Shown: piece by piece, positions 46,723 to 61,290 of the stretch
Position numbering within the stretch: position 1 is the stretch's first letter
Layout of the letters: each line of letters begins with the position of its first letter
Origin: Cristatella mucedo
Lineage: Eukaryota > Bryozoa > Phylactolaemata > Cristatellidae
Direction: 5' to 3'
Assembly: GCA_009760855.2 (NCBI GenBank)
Contig: WPIO01000037.1
Span: 786,001-850,000, forward strand
Length of the DNA: 64,000 bases
Notes under the pieces: generated by a model
The model's input: the letters and a program-made list of their open reading frames with translations, nothing else
Databases searched by the model: none
Told to the model about the DNA's origin: nothing
Program-made: the position numbers and the translations under genes

Positions 46723-48535
46723 CTACGTTGTCTATCGATGTTGAGGCTCACCTTGGATTTTGGAATAGGTGCCGTAAAGCCGGAAATAATTCCCGAGCCT
46801 GACGGGACACATGCATTATTTTGGCGTCTATTTTGCGTGATGCCAATTCCGCGAGCTCTGATGGCGCTGAAACGGCGGCTAAATCAGCCAGACTACGACA
46901 CTGATGTTCATCGCTCGTGGTTTTTTGAATTATGGCGATAAGGAACCGATAATGCGATAGTCTATGGTCAGGGCCGCATAAAAGCCGAAGCTCGAGATAG
47001 AAGCGGAGGCGGACTCGCTGTGTGTACATGTTGCCGTACGGACGCTCGTCTTCGCTGCCGCGCTCCGCTACCGTCGGCATTCGTGCGAGCGCGTTGGCGC
47101 TGTCGGCGCCTACACGTTGCTGGCCGCGATACCGGTATTCGTGCGCGCGCGTCGGCCGCGGCGGCTATCGCCGCGCTACGAGCGCTGCTATTGCGGACTT
47201 GTTCTGCCAATACGCGGAAGCCACTGCCGTCGCCGCCGCCGCACGGTTCCCTTTGAAACAGCGCCGGTATTGACAGGTATGGCCAGAGAGCAATATTTAT
47301 TTATTATTTATACACTTGACCTCCTTCTGTCCTGGTATACGTCTCGCACTCCAGTGCGATGCGTGCTGTCGACGCTCAGCGCAACTGACGTCGAAACGTC
47401 GTACGCATTCGGACGTTCGGACTTCGCGTCAGCGCCATTCCTGGAGCACTTAGCCAAATGGCGCGAGCACTGCAACGACGCGACGGCTCACATACCAAAC
47501 TTGAATCGTTGTAGCGCGGTGTCCGTCCAGGCGAACTGTCCTGCTCGCTGCGTAGCAAGAAGTGGCCGAATTACGAGACCGCTGTCAGCGTTGGCAAGCC
47601 GGTATAAAGCGGCAGAGCAGAACGGCTGTCCCAAGCGCCGGATACAGTTTTAAGGGCGACTTTCCCGGCTTGCTGCGTAACAAGTGGTGGACAAATAGCG
47701 AGCCCGCTCGCAGCTGTGGGGCTCCTGCCTGGCCGGTATAGGAAATAATCAGCTGGTGCAGGCAATATAGCTCCTCTTAGCCTGTGGCCACAGTACGACA
47801 GCGCCTAGTTTGAGAATAACTTGTGAAGGGCTTACGCCTACTTAGGTTAGATTGGGCTCCATAATAGCCCATTACGAAAGCTCGTCGGGTGACTCGCCAG
47901 TGCCCTACCCGTTATGTCGGCCTGGCAACTGTCCGCGGCCAGCTTCCACTCGACAGCCATCTTTTGTGGAGCATCGCCTTGGTGCTAGTGCGCCTCCTCG
48001 GGGTGCCTGAGACTGCTGCAGCTGCTGCTGACAGTCGCCTGCTGGGCCGCCACGCTCCTGCATCTCGCTTTCTCTGCTGCGATAGCCGGATGCTCGCGGG
48101 GCACGTCTCATTGCAGCCAGGGTGGAGCCGGCATGACTGAGCACTACGCAGCATCTTCGCTGAAGGTAGAGCCGGCATGATTGAGCCGCCTTGACCTTGA
48201 TACTGAACATAGTCGCTGCGCTCGCGCGCGGGAGTGTTGGCCCGCTCGAGGCTCACTCGTGCTCGGGCTTGAGAGGGTGCGTTCGTGGGTGCGAGTGCGC
48301 TCGAGCGCACGCGTGCGGCTACAAGCGTGTGAATTGGCTCTGTCGGCCGTGCTTTGATATTGGTGTCCGGCTCCTCGTAGTGACATTTTGCTCGCTAGAT
48401 CGTTGCATTAGTTCCATGCTTTCGTCAGACCACTTTCAGCTACTTACTACTGAAAAAAAATTTGAGCGTGATTGGCTTAGGGAACCGCAGCCAAGTGAAG
48501 TTACGAATGTGTGAGATCCCTCTAGACATCCTTGC
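46723..48535. other. No gene seen
   Basis: Short frames only. Two near-copies of GAGCCGGCATGA-TGAGC lie at 48126-48142 and 48170-48186. Confidence 0.45.
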
Positions 48536-48539
48536 GAAC

Positions 48540-48752
48540 GCTTGTGCGTGCTGACACTGTGCATGCTGCCACTAACCATACTTGCATGCTGACCCTGTGC
48601 ATGTCACCCCTAACCATGTTATTCATGTTGTTTATCAAGCATGATATTACTCACCATTCAATCGCGTTTCCCTTTGCAGCAAATGTAAAGCGCCTAGAAT
48701 GAGATTGAGTTCTCTGAGGGCGCTTTATCAAGTGCATTATTATTATTATAAC
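48540..48752 (+). mobile_element. LINE family A, 3' UTR fragment
   Basis: The best preserved family A 3' end: tgcatgctgccactaaccat to aaatgtaaagcgcctagaat, gagattgagttctctgaggg, cgctttatcaagtgcatt, then (ATT)n. Confidence 0.85.
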
Positions 48753-49135
48753 TTATGTCCGATCTACACTGGTTACTCATCTAGCAGCGCATCGACTTTA
48801 AGGGCCTTCTTACTCACTGCTTTGTCGCCTCATTCTCTTGCTCCGGCCTACTCGTCTGGAATACTTACTCCTCGGCCCACCTTTCCTCTTACGACCCGCT
48901 CTTCTGGCAGTCATCGCTTAACTGTGACTCTGGCTAACCTTAGATCCTTACTAGACCGTGCCTTCGGTTCGTATGCCCCAAAAGACCGGATCTCACTAAA
49001 GACTGACATCGTAACATACCCGGACTTGATAGCATTTAAAAAGCTACAGAGCCACATAATTGTCCAAGCGTTTGCACCGACCTTGTCGATTGCGCACATA
49101 TACTTACGAGGGCTTCCATTATTCGTATTATTGTG
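48753..49135 (+). mobile_element. LINE fragment, C-terminal reverse-transcriptase region
   Basis: Broken frames with a YTGY/LQQRIDF-like block and an FGSYAPK segment. Joined directly to the ATT tail of the preceding copy. Confidence 0.6.
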
Positions 49136-49224
49136 AACTGTTTTCTGTACATTCATCCTTTTCAGCGTAATGTACGTCACGTGCCTGAAAAGTACCGTAG
49201 TTCTTTTAGGTGGCCACACTACCC

Positions 49225-49375
49225 CCGGGTTTTAGCCCAAGGGAGGATGTTCACACTTTCATGAACCTGTTCGTGAGTTCGAGTCCTGCAGCTGGCGATC
49301 TTGAATTGCCCACTGCAAGCGATGGTAATAGCCGTTAAGGCTCTTATGTCGGAATGTAAATGAGACTTAAATCAG
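49225..49375 (+). mobile_element. SINE-B copy, diverged
   Basis: Head with TTTTAGCCCAAGGGAGG, B-box GAGTTCGAGTCC, body gcccactgcaagcgatggta and taaggctcttatgtcg. Confidence 0.68.
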
Positions 49376-49700
49376 GTAACTCCTGCATAAATATTGTAAT
49401 ATTCACCTAAGTAACAGGTTTCAATTTATTTTTGTCATTGGGTATACAGTGTGTTTTCCTGATCACACATGCCTAAAATAAAAAGAAAATCGCTAAATGT
49501 TTTCACACAAACTTTGCGGCTGAGGTCAGGGGAATACAAATTATGAAATGTTTCGTTTTATTTGGCACGGTGAGGACGGCAGGTTTTCACGCATAGCACG
49601 CATTGAGCCGATGTCCGAATTTATGAGCTTTAGGGACGTAACGGTATGGATTCAAAGGCGAAGTCAGGAGATGGCAGGGGTGGCTCTGCTACCACTGCCA

Positions 49701-49744
49701 CCTACCAGGCCAGGTGTGGCAGCTGCCACCCCTGGCCTAGTAGG
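49701..49744. repeat. 44-bp near-perfect palindrome
   Basis: CCTACCAGGCCAGGTGTGGC and AGCTGCCACCCCTGGCCT... fold back with only two mismatched pairs and no loop. Confidence 0.88.
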
Positions 49745-51210
49745 TGAGAGCCGAGTCTGACACCCGGTCGGGCGGCCGAGCTTTCGCGGCGGTTGCCCCC
49801 TTGGTGATTTTTCAGGCTGCATGACGCCCGAATTCGCTGAGGGGACGCCCCACAGATCCCCCTTTGAAGGGGTTCTCTGCTCCAGGCCCCCCGTGCCACC
49901 CTAATGCTCCAATCCTGGCTTCAACTCTGTATGGATTAGTATTAATTGAAGTGTAGCAGTACAGGTGCCTTAAGTGAAAATTTTAGTTTACAATATTGCA
50001 GAGCAAGAGATTAGTGAAAGAGTTGGATTTGATTGGCATGGCACAAGAGGTTTCCTGCATCCATTGCATGCACTTTCCTAGTTTTGTGGACGATCAGAGC
50101 AGAGAAGAGCGAAAAGGGTACAACGTGAAAAGGTCTCCTAATATGAGCGAGGCCAGCAAGAAACATACTTCGACACGCCTGTCGGGGATCAAGACCAATT
50201 GTTAGCACCTCATTTCACATTCAAACGCTTTTAGAGAACTCTTGAAGGTAATTTAAACAACTGCCGCTCGCTAGATAAAATATCTTGCACAATATTAGGT
50301 AATATGGGAAGCACACATTTTTAATATACTTATATGACCCTCGTGCTTTTACTGGCTGACACAAGGGAGAAGAGAGAGAGAGAGCAGTGAAGTTTGCTAC
50401 GCCAAGACTTTGGCTATAACCGAGTGACAGCGCCGCCAGCAACTGCTACATCTGCATTGTCGATCCTTCCAAACGTCGAGCTGGCAAGAGCCTCCGAGCA
50501 TCATGTATCCACGCATTCCTTTATCCGTCGTCGCATTAGCCCTGAGCTTTCCGTCACGTCACCGCACCTGCGGAAAGGGGTCGTCAGGAGAAAGCAGAAA
50601 GTTGGACAGCGAGGAATATATTGCAGATCTAGATTCCACTTTCGCAGATGTGGCTGAGGAGAGAAAGCCGTACTCCCTGACGAGAAACGCCTCGGCAATG
50701 CGATCGGAGGCCGTGGTCTTACCAAGTCCAGCGTTGAGCTTCTGACGTCTACGCTTGATGAGTAGAACTTGTTGGAAGGAAGTACAAAAGTGACAGATCG
50801 TCGAAACCGCCACCGAGTCTTTCCAACTTCTTCAGTCGGCAAGATTGACTGCATCACTTCTGCATCGCTCTGGCCGGTCCATTTGAAGCTATTTGAGTCA
50901 CATGTAAATCCGAGTGAATATAGCGCCGAGTGCTAAGACACTTCATCCACTCGCCTCAAAGTCGAGCCGCTTCATAGCGGGACCGATTACCCGCCTCTCC
51001 CTTTAGCTCATTTTGTGCGCTTCTCAAAGAGTACTGACTGCACCAGTGTCAGTACATAGCGGAGCACCTAGAAGTGTATGGCGACTGTGGCTTTGAGGTC
51101 ATTGGAAACCTATTAACCGTGTCATTGCTGATGGTCACCCGAGGTGGTTTCTCGACGTTTCCCAGTCTTAATCGCCTACGGGGACAGCCGGGACGCTAAG
51201 GAGCACAATC
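49745..51210. other. No gene seen
   Basis: The frames at 50501-50857 (minus) and 50394-50657 (plus) have no recognised domain. Confidence 0.45.
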
Positions 51211-51212
51211 AC

Positions 51213-51288
51213 AAATGTAGCGCCTAGAAAGAGATTGAGTTCCCTGAGGGCGCTTTATCAAGTGCATTATTATTAATTTTATTATTTT
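51213..51288 (+). mobile_element. LINE family A 3' tail only
   Basis: tagcgcctagaaagagattg, agttccctgagggcgctt, then ATT-rich DNA. Confidence 0.75.
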
Positions 51289-51410
51289 CACAACAGCGAC
51301 TGGACGATGAGCGCCAGGTTCTCTGTCTGGAAGAGTGGTAGCAAGAAAGAGTCACTGGTTGGGCACAGAGCGTTGGATTGTGCCAACGCCGACATTTTGC
51401 CAAGTTCGGC

Positions 51411-51966
51411 CTCATCAAGCCATCCGCCCCTGCTCTAGACAATAAGTCGCCGGCTTTCAAGTAGCTTAAAGATGTCTTACCACAGCTGTCTCAGGCAAAG
51501 GTTGAAACTAGCGTCTTATATAGACACCAGACGAAGAAGACTGTAGAGTGCGACGAAGACGTCAAGAATCTGAACACGTCGAAGAAAGTGGCTCGGAACA
51601 ATATCGTTTCAGCGGTTCGTGGCTATCTAGGCAGTCAGAAGTCTAGGCGATCACGGCTGAAAACTCTGAGCAGGTGGTTCAAGCTCGCCCTCATCAAGCC
51701 ATCCGTCCCTGCTCTAGACAGTAAGTCGCCGGCTTTCAAGTAGCTTAACGATGTCTTATCGCAGCTGCCTCAGGCAAAGGTTGAACCTGGTGTCTTATTT
51801 GGACACTAGAGGAAGAAAATTGTAGAGTGACGAAGACGCCAAGAATCTGAACACGTCGAAGAAAGTGGCTCGGAACAATATCGTTGCAGCGGTTCGTGGC
51901 TATCTAGGCAGTCTGAAGTCACGGCAATCACGGCTGAAAACTCTGAGCAGGTGGTTCAAGCTCTCA
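51411..51966 (+). repeat. Tandem duplication of a 279-bp unit with coding-like traces
   Basis: 51411-51689 and 51690-51966 are near copies. The frame through copy 1 (LKDVLPQLSQAKVE, NLNTSKKVARNN, SAVRGYLGS, LKTLSRWFK) is open except for a TAG at the same place in both copies. Copy 2 also has a 2-nt deletion. It looks like a dead coding sequence of unknown family. Confidence 0.75.
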
Positions 51967-52469
51967 TTAATACTATGCCAGCATGGGAGGCGGAATTTCC
52001 AACAGAGTCCGAAGCCGTGGCGCTCATCTCAGGTAATTTGAAGGAGTACAGTGGAGCTTAATTAGAGGAGCAAGGTTATCACCGGGATATGCTAGACTTT
52101 TTAAGTTCGTAAGCAATAACAGTGTAACAGAACCAGGGTGGGTTGACTATTTGGGGGGCTTCTTCGAGTTAGCGACTTGCAGTATAGCCAAAAACCTAAG
52201 CATTTCTAATTCCTTTTGAGTGGTCCTTTTTTGTCTGACTTCAGAGTAAACACATGTTAATCTGGATTCATTATGTGTTCTTTATGGCTAAATTTGAACC
52301 AGGAGACGCGAACTACCAGTTTTCTCATCGAAAATATGTCAATTTCAAGTTAACCTCTGTCCTAGTTACAAGAGAAATGTTTGCATGGTATAATGAGCCT
52401 TTTCTATACTCCTAAAGCGTAAGCCATTGGGAAATAACACCGACTACCACGGGAAACAAAATGGGGCTA
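51967..52469. other. No gene seen
   Basis: AT-richer unique DNA without supported frames. Confidence 0.5.
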
Positions 52470-52800
52470 CATAGTATAATAGCAGCAGAGGCACCTCGAT
52501 CAGAGTCACGGTGGGTGGCACGAACGTCCTCCGTTCTATAATAGCAGATGAGGCACCTCGATCAGAGTTACGGAGGGGGCACACGCATGTCCTCCGTTAT
52601 ATAATAGCAGATGAGGCACCTCGATCGGAGTCACAGCGGTGGGGGCACGCATGTCCTCCGTTATATAATAGCAGATGAGGCACCTCGATTGGAGTCACGG
52701 CGGTAGGGGGCACGCATGTCCTCCGTTATATAATAGCAGATGAGGCACCTTGATTGCATTGACGTGGGAGGCAGGCATGTTCTCCGTTATATAAAAGATA
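52470..52800. repeat. Minisatellite, about 64-bp unit, five copies
   Basis: Units begin tataatagcagatgaggcac and end cgcatgtcctccgttata. The first and last are the most diverged. Confidence 0.92.
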
Positions 52801-53029
52801 AAGCCCAGTCTTGCTTCGCGAAAGGCCTGCTGAGTTCGCTCGGTAGCTTAGTTGTGAACGCTCTCAGGATTGCAGATGTGAGCCACGCGACTTCGGTCAA
52901 GAGGGGACATGAGCACTATTTGTACTTTCTTCACCCGAGTTTAAGGTTCAGAGGTTAAGGTGCCGATGAAGACTCTTCCACGCCGTCTGCAGGTACTCCG
53001 GGATCTGACAGCCTGCGGGAGCGTGACAC

Positions 53030-53600
53030 ACGTCACGTGCCAGGTTTGTCTGTCGTGATTGTCGCAGGTGCCACATCACGAAACTTCTCGCCGAAATCTG
53101 CACTGGCTCTCTAGCAAGGGGCGCATCCATTTCTAGGTCTTAACACAAGGATTGGCTGGCAGGATCTTTCATTCTCTCGCTCCAGCCTAATATCAGAGCC
53201 ACTCCCCAATCAAGCAAGGCAGATCTTACCGATACCGATATATCGATACCGCCTGATCTTATGGCCCTAATCCTTTAGCTGTGCCTCGAGCAAATCTGAA
53301 GTCGCTTGGAGGCCGTGCCTTTAGTTCGTGTGCTCCCAGAGCCTGGAACTCACTCCCTCTGGACGCCACTACATTCCCTGAATTGACGTCATTTAAAACA
53401 AAGCTTCATACAGACATCTTCCTCAAATCATTCGCTCGGTCCCTGTTGATTGTCTTGTGTGTGCTTATGTGTGCTAGCCGTGTTTTTCGTATTATTACAA
53501 ACCATATCGACACGCTTCCTTTACAGAGAACGCAAATTGCTTAGACAAGTATTTAGTTCATCTAGGGTGCTATGCAAATCTATTTTTAGTATTATTATGT
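53030..53600 (+). mobile_element. LINE family A, C-terminal and 3' fragment
   Basis: Contains ttgtctgtcgtgattgtcgc, the RAFSSCAPRAWNSLPLDA block (about 53310-53370), FKTKLHTDIFL, the gtgcttatgtgtgct 3' UTR start and a decayed tail. Confidence 0.75.
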
Positions 53601-55694
<2,094 letters not shown>

Positions 55695-55807
55695 GTTTGG
55701 CCCATGGATAATGTGCTCCCTTGTACAAGCCAAGGTCTTAGGCTCGAGCCCTGTGACACATACGAAGCGCCTGAATAGAGATCGATTTCTCTTAGGGAGC
55801 TATACAA

Positions 55808-55812
<5 letters not shown>
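55695..55812 (+). mobile_element. SINE-A copy
   Basis: A-box TTTGGCCCATGGATAATG, B-box TTAGGCTCGAGCCC, tail gcgcctgaatagagatcgat, ttctcttagggagctatac, then the AT array. Confidence 0.8.

Positions 55813-55880
<68 letters not shown>
55813..55880. repeat. (AT)n array at a SINE-A tail
   Basis: About 68 bp, directly continuous with the SINE tail. Confidence 0.95.
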
Positions 55881-55881
<1 letters not shown>

Positions 55882-56039
55882 TTTTTATGGACAACCTGCA
55901 CATCGGGGTATCAGGTAGCAAAGATAAGTGCAGCTATTCGGCAGAGCATCACAGCTAGCTTTAGTCTTTGTTCTGAGCCTCTGCCATTTCGTAGTAACAG
56001 CACTAAATAAACCCGATCCACGTACATTATAGGAATAAA

Positions 56040-56190
56040 TCGCTTTGCATAGCACCCTAAGAGAACTAAATCTCAATCCAGGCTCTTCACAACTAGCTGC
56101 AAGAAAATCAATAACCAAGGGCTAAATAACACGCAACGCATTACACTTAGAAAAATATGCAGAAGCAAACAAGTGTCAAGCATAGATCAT
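56040..56190 (-). mobile_element. Repeat family C, copy 2
   Basis: Shares ttgcatagcaccctaagaga, actaaatctc, ttcacaactagctgcaagaa and the following aag-ggctaaataac with 37026-37120. Confidence 0.55.
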
Positions 56191-57437
56191 AATGAAAAAT
56201 CAAGCTCTGACGACACTCTGGGCCTCGTTCATTTGGATCCTTAGTACGTACGTTGTTAGTACTCTTTCCTCAGTATTTTTGCGAAACACGGCTAAACAAG
56301 TCGGTGGCTCTGAATTGATCCGACTGAGGTTGGTCGGCACTCCGAAGAAAAAGCCAAGTGCGGTCAATGCATGACAAAAGCAGGCCACATTATTGCTTAG
56401 ACGGGTAACGCGCTATCGTCATAATTTGGATGATCGACCCGGCGGCCAAAGCCTTGGAGCCAACAAAGCAGGCGTCTTTCGATTTGGCGGGACATGTCAT
56501 GGACGGGTTGGTGGACACATCCACGAGATATTCTGGCCAATGTGGACAGACAAGTGGCATGGCCGTCTTGCGTCAGCAAGGAGTCGTTAACGACGATAGC
56601 TTGACTATTCATGACAGCGCGAGATTGCACTTGCTGCGCGCCTTGCATACTCTCTGGCCGCGGTAAGCGACGAGCCGGCGGCCAATAGAGGCTCGCGACC
56701 TGACCAAGCTTCGATAGACTTTGGGTAAAATATGTCTAGTCTCCATCGAAACGGCCGGAAGAGGTTGTTTTGGCGGCCACGTGATGGCCGTAAGCTCTTG
56801 GGACGGAAACTCGGACGGCAGCGTCTAGAGTTTCGTGTAGGAATTCGCATGGCCAGCCCGCAAGCGGATGCGGCCCGCATTAGGTAAACAGGACCCGGAT
56901 GATGCCAGGTGATTTCGTCACGCCTGCGAACAAGCTGACTGCGAGCTGGCTGCGGCAGCGAGCTGGCTTCGGCAGCGCTGCAGGCCCTGGGTACGCAGCG
57001 AGATTTCCGGCCGCCGCCGCGGCCGCCATTGCACAGGTCTCGCCGCCATGACGCAGGTCGCTCGTCGGAGTCCGGCCACTTTCTGACAAGGCAGTGCAAG
57101 CGCGCTAACATGCGGTCTTTTCCCCCACGGCAACGATATGCTCAAGCTAGCCTAGGATTTCCCAGGAAGCTTTTCTCGTGGAGCGTCAGTTCACCGCGAA
57201 GCTCCTATCTGCTGCCAAAGACGTTCAGGTCACTGCGGCGTTTCACTATAGCGTCGTGGACAGCTCGTTTAATTATGTGCAAAAGTCCCATAGGACACGA
57301 ACCGTGTGACCGCGAGCTACGAAGCTCGCCAGCCGGCCGTGCCCGATATCGGGAAGTCAGGAGTGCACTCCCTCTACCGGGTGCACCTATTAGCTTCCGC
57401 AGGTATCACCGGCGTGAGACATTAAAGGTCAATGCTG
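56191..57437. other. No gene seen
   Basis: No supported frame or domain. Confidence 0.45.
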
Positions 57438-57590
57438 GTTTAACAGCCTCATTGGTGTAGCGGCAGAAGAGCCTAAATAGCTATCAACACCGCCTGAAGT
57501 GGGCAATATAGAATCGCCCACTGCAGGTCTCGAACCCGCGACCTGGGTCTTGAAGAGCGAGCACGTTACCTGATGAGCTAAGACCCACAT
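57438..57590 (-). mobile_element. SINE-B copy, well preserved
   Basis: In reverse: A-box CTTAGCTCATCAGGTAACG, B-box GCGGGTTCGAGACC, body cgattctatattgcccactt, aggctcttctgccgctacac. Confidence 0.82.
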
Positions 57591-57689
57591 TGTTTCAGGT
57601 TCGAAGAGATTGGGTTACGTCTCAGTGCCTGTGTATGCAATGAAATACGGCGATAGCATTTTCACGGCCGATTTAGGAAACTGTAGCTA

Positions 57690-58328
57690 GAGGATGTATT
57701 CGCGAGAGTGGATGTGTTCGCGAGAGGATGTCTACGAGAGAGTGGATGTGTTCGCGAGAGGATGTCTCCGAAAGAGTGGATGTGTTCGCGAGAGGATGTC
57801 TCCGAGAGAGTGGATGTGTTCGCGAGAGGATGTCTCCGAGAGAGTGGATGTGTTCGCGAGAGATGGATGATGTGTTCGCGAGAGGATGTCTCCGAGAGAG
57901 TGGATGTGTTCGCGAGAGGATGTCTCCGAGAGAGTGGATGTGTTCGCGAGAGGATGTCTCCGAGAGTGGATGTGTTCGCGAGAGGATGTCTCCGAGAGTG
58001 GATGTGTTCGCGAGAGGATGTCTCCGAGAGTGGATGTGTTCGCGAGAGGATGTCTCCGAGAGGATGTGTTCGCCGAGAGTGGAGAGTGTGTTCGCGAGAG
58101 GATGTCTCCGAGAGTGATGTGTTGAGAGGATGTTCGCGAGAGGATGTCTCCGAGAGTGGATGTGTTCGCGAGAGGATCCGAGAGTGGATGTGTTCGCGAG
58201 ATGTCTCCGAGAGTGGATGTGTTCGCGAGAGGATGTCTCCGAGAGTGGATGTGTTCGCGAGAGGATGTCTCCGAGAGTGGATGTGTTCGCGAGAGGATGT
58301 CTCCGAGAGTGGATGTGTTCGCGAAAGT
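57690..58328. repeat. Minisatellite of 34- and 32-bp units
   Basis: About 19 units of GAGTGGATGTGTTCGCGAGA plus ggatgtctccga. Early units are 34 bp, later ones 32 bp. Internal deletions occur at 57862 and 58065-58200. Open frames on both strands derive from the repeat. Confidence 0.95.
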
Positions 58329-59574
58329 GACATCAAAGCGACCAACAAAGCGACGTTCGACCCGTTCGACTGAAGGAAAAGGACACTCAGCAGCTTTCCG
58401 ATCTTTCGCCTGAAACTGCGGCAAGTCCTAGGGCGACCGCGCGCACCGCATGCGAGCAGCTGTAGTCTTTCTCCAAGGTCCGCAACTTGAACAAGCCACT
58501 CCCGATTATGTCTACTGCAATCGATAGGCTGCGACCTTGGCTTGGCCCACCGGTGCTCACCTTTAACGACCGAGGTCGTGTCCTCGTGCCCTGCGGGTGG
58601 GCACCTCTTAGGATACTATTCCGGTGAGATGTATCTGGGTTTGTTCAAAGTGCACGGTCACGGGAGCTTGCGTCGTGGCACGCTGCCTAGTAAGCAAGGC
58701 ATCGACGTACTTTGCTTGCAGCCGAGTCATGGCTGCAGCTGACAGGACGGTGCCACTGTCGCCAACGCAAAGGAGTCGTGCAGCCACAGCAGCTGCGGTC
58801 CGCAGGGAGCGCTGGTGCCAAAGTAGAATAGGCCGCTTAGCCTCGTTAGCCGCTGTATCATCACCGGTAGCTTGGCAAGAGTGTCAGCTCAGTGTCGGCA
58901 ACGTCAGCCGCAGGCCGCATCGGCTTGCGGCTGAGGTTAGCACTGTAAGCTGTATCCGGTACTGGTTGAATCCGGCCGCCATCTAATGGTGGCCAGAGAC
59001 GACGTGTCGAGGTGTTCGAGTTTTCACATCGCCACTAGTAGCAGAGCAACGAGCGGCAGTCTAGAAAGCCTACGAAGCACCCAGCTTGGCTGTTCGAAGA
59101 GAGCTTTCCAGAGGTGTGCGATCGATCAATCGCCTGCCTTTCCAGGTTGTCTATCGATGCAACATCTTCATTTGCGTCAATGCGAACGCAAATACTGCTG
59201 AGATTATCACGACTGGCAGCCTCCGGTAGATTCCGCGCATGCCTAGCATTTTCTAGCTAATAGACGGCGGCGGGGGACTGGCAAAGGCACTGCGAGATCG
59301 ACAATCTGTCTGCATTGACAGTGCGTCTACGACAGACCGCCCGAACGCGAGCCTCCCAGACGGCGAAAATCTAAGAATGGCCTGCCTGGCGAGTGGCATC
59401 CTCCTCAAAGGCGTACACCGCTGCAACAAGGTGATAACGTTGCAACGGTTTTACTTGACATTGCTAGATGAGCTGTTCAAGAATTGACCTCCTGACAATT
59501 TGTAAAGGGCGGAACAGTGAGCCTTCAAGCAGGCCAAGGTACGACAAGGTTCACGCATTGGTGACGCCCAGCCT
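58329..59574. other. No gene seen
   Basis: A possible decayed SINE head lies at 58530-58600 (TTGGCCCACCGGTGCTCACC). Nothing else recognised. Confidence 0.4.
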
Positions 59575-60195
59575 AAACTTCTCTACACCTGTCGTTCTGG
59601 CAGTCCGTCTTGCCTGCACGACCAGACATTTATATTTGTGCAAAACTCTGCAGCTACGCGTGCCTGCCTGCAAACGTCGAAACTGCCATTTCACGCTTAC
59701 CGGCCTAGACTGGCTTCCCGTCAAGCAGTGCATCGACTTCACGGTTCTGTCTCTCGCTCACTGTTGGGTCCCTCATTCTCTTGCTCCAAATAGCTTATCC
59801 GAAGCGCTTCATAGTCAGGCTTCACATTGCTCAAGCCGCTCACGTCTGACTCAAGCCGTAGGTCAAAGTCAGGGCCCCAACAAACCTCACAACCTTTGCT
59901 GAGACCGTGCAGCAGTTGGTGGTCTACCAAAGACTAAAATTCGCTCCCGACTGACGTCACGACCTCCCTGTCATGACTATACTAGAAAAAGGCCATAAGG
60001 AGAGCTGCTCCTAACGGTGTTTTCTCCGTTCTTACGCATTTTCCTGTATGTGCTTATGCGTGGTGACGTTGTGCACTAACCATCACTAGCAAAGTGATGC
60101 TGCTTCTTTTCCAACGCATGCAAAGTGTCTAGAAAGATGTCTAGCAATAATCTCATGGCACTAAGCAAATGTCATATTATTATGTTCATTATTGT
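59575..60195 (+). mobile_element. LINE family A, C-terminal and 3' fragment
   Basis: Blocks LCKTLQLRVPACKRRNCHF, LDWLPVKQCIDFTVLSL and SLAPNSLSEALHS match the end of the family A protein. The 3' UTR and a decayed ATTATTATG tail follow. Confidence 0.75.
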
Positions 60196-60954
60196 AAAAA
60201 CTCTCAGCATTACTGACATTGCACAGGCAATTAATTTTGTGGTGAACACTATGTCAGAGCCTTGCTCAATACAATAAAATCTATGCTTACTCGCACGTCA
60301 TAAGCGGCCTCCCCAATATCCGTCATCAGATCGCGTGCCTTTGGTACGTTTCCCACTAGCTGGCGATACACGACGGTCGCATCAGCTCAGTACGCTGACA
60401 AGAGTGAACGCTTATTAGAAGGTCGGCTTGTATTTCTTGAGCCACCACTCCCTCCGGAAATCGTGGGCATATGCCTCGAGTGATATACACGAGGAGCAAC
60501 TCCTGAAAGAGACAGGGCGCATTGGTATGATAGCATTCCTCATCCTCCTCTAACTGATAGCTAGGCGGCGGCTGCATTACCGGCTGGAGCTAAACTGCTC
60601 CATGCTTGGCTGCAAGTCGTGGACAGTTATCATTCACGCTGGCAAGATCATAGACACGCTCCGGTCAGATTCAAAGTACAAATTAGGGAGAGGATACCCC
60701 TTACAAGTCTGTCCCCTGTCCCCTTGCGGGCAGATTCGGATCGGTTGTCTGGATTTGATCGCCTCAGAAGCTCCGCCTGAGAACACTCACAGAGAAATAG
60801 CTCACAAAGCGTCAGGCGAAGCGTCAGGGCGCAGGCGCAGCGATATCTGGGATATAGTAGCGATATCTGGGAGTGAGCAAGTGCGAGAGCGACACTCGCT
60901 GGACACCGTGGACTACGTGCAAATTCAACTGGAGACATGCTGGCAGAGCTGATT
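60196..60954. other. No gene seen
   Basis: Contains a 17-bp near-duplicate, gcgatatctgggatatagta / gcgatatctgggagtgag (60840-60875). Confidence 0.45.
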
Positions 60955-61290
60955 TGTGAGCGTTATACTTTCCAATGCTGTATCGCACTTGGTTTTCCCA
61001 TACGTGGTAAGTTAGTTTTATCATTGTTCAATTTAAGAAAGTTTGCTGCCATCCGTGTGCGGATTTCATCAATACATGCAGCAAGGGAGTTGAGATAATT
61101 CGACGTGCTGGAGGGCTGGAAGGAATCAAAGCAAAGGATTCGACCGATTGTCATCTGCACAGAAGTGAAAGCCTAGATTGTGCCCGGCAATCATATCGGC
61201 AAGAGGGAGAGTATAAACCGTGAAAAGAATCAGACCAAGCACAGATCGCTGAGGTATCCCATAGTTCAGAGGTTCCCCGGATGATCTGTA
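60955..61290 (-). mobile_element. LINE family A reverse-transcriptase fragment, reverse
   Basis: On the minus strand: SVLGLILFTVYTLPLADMIAG, then FHFCADD (YADD changed to CADD), then AANFLKLNNDKTNL, in two frames. Confidence 0.7.

Noticed and set aside
57690-58328. CRISPR-like regular repeat
   Set aside because: No unique spacers and a eukaryotic context; it is a simple tandem repeat.
57662-58424. Repetitive proteins on both strands
   Set aside because: Frames created by a 32/34-bp minisatellite whose period is not a multiple of 3, so the reading shifts along it.
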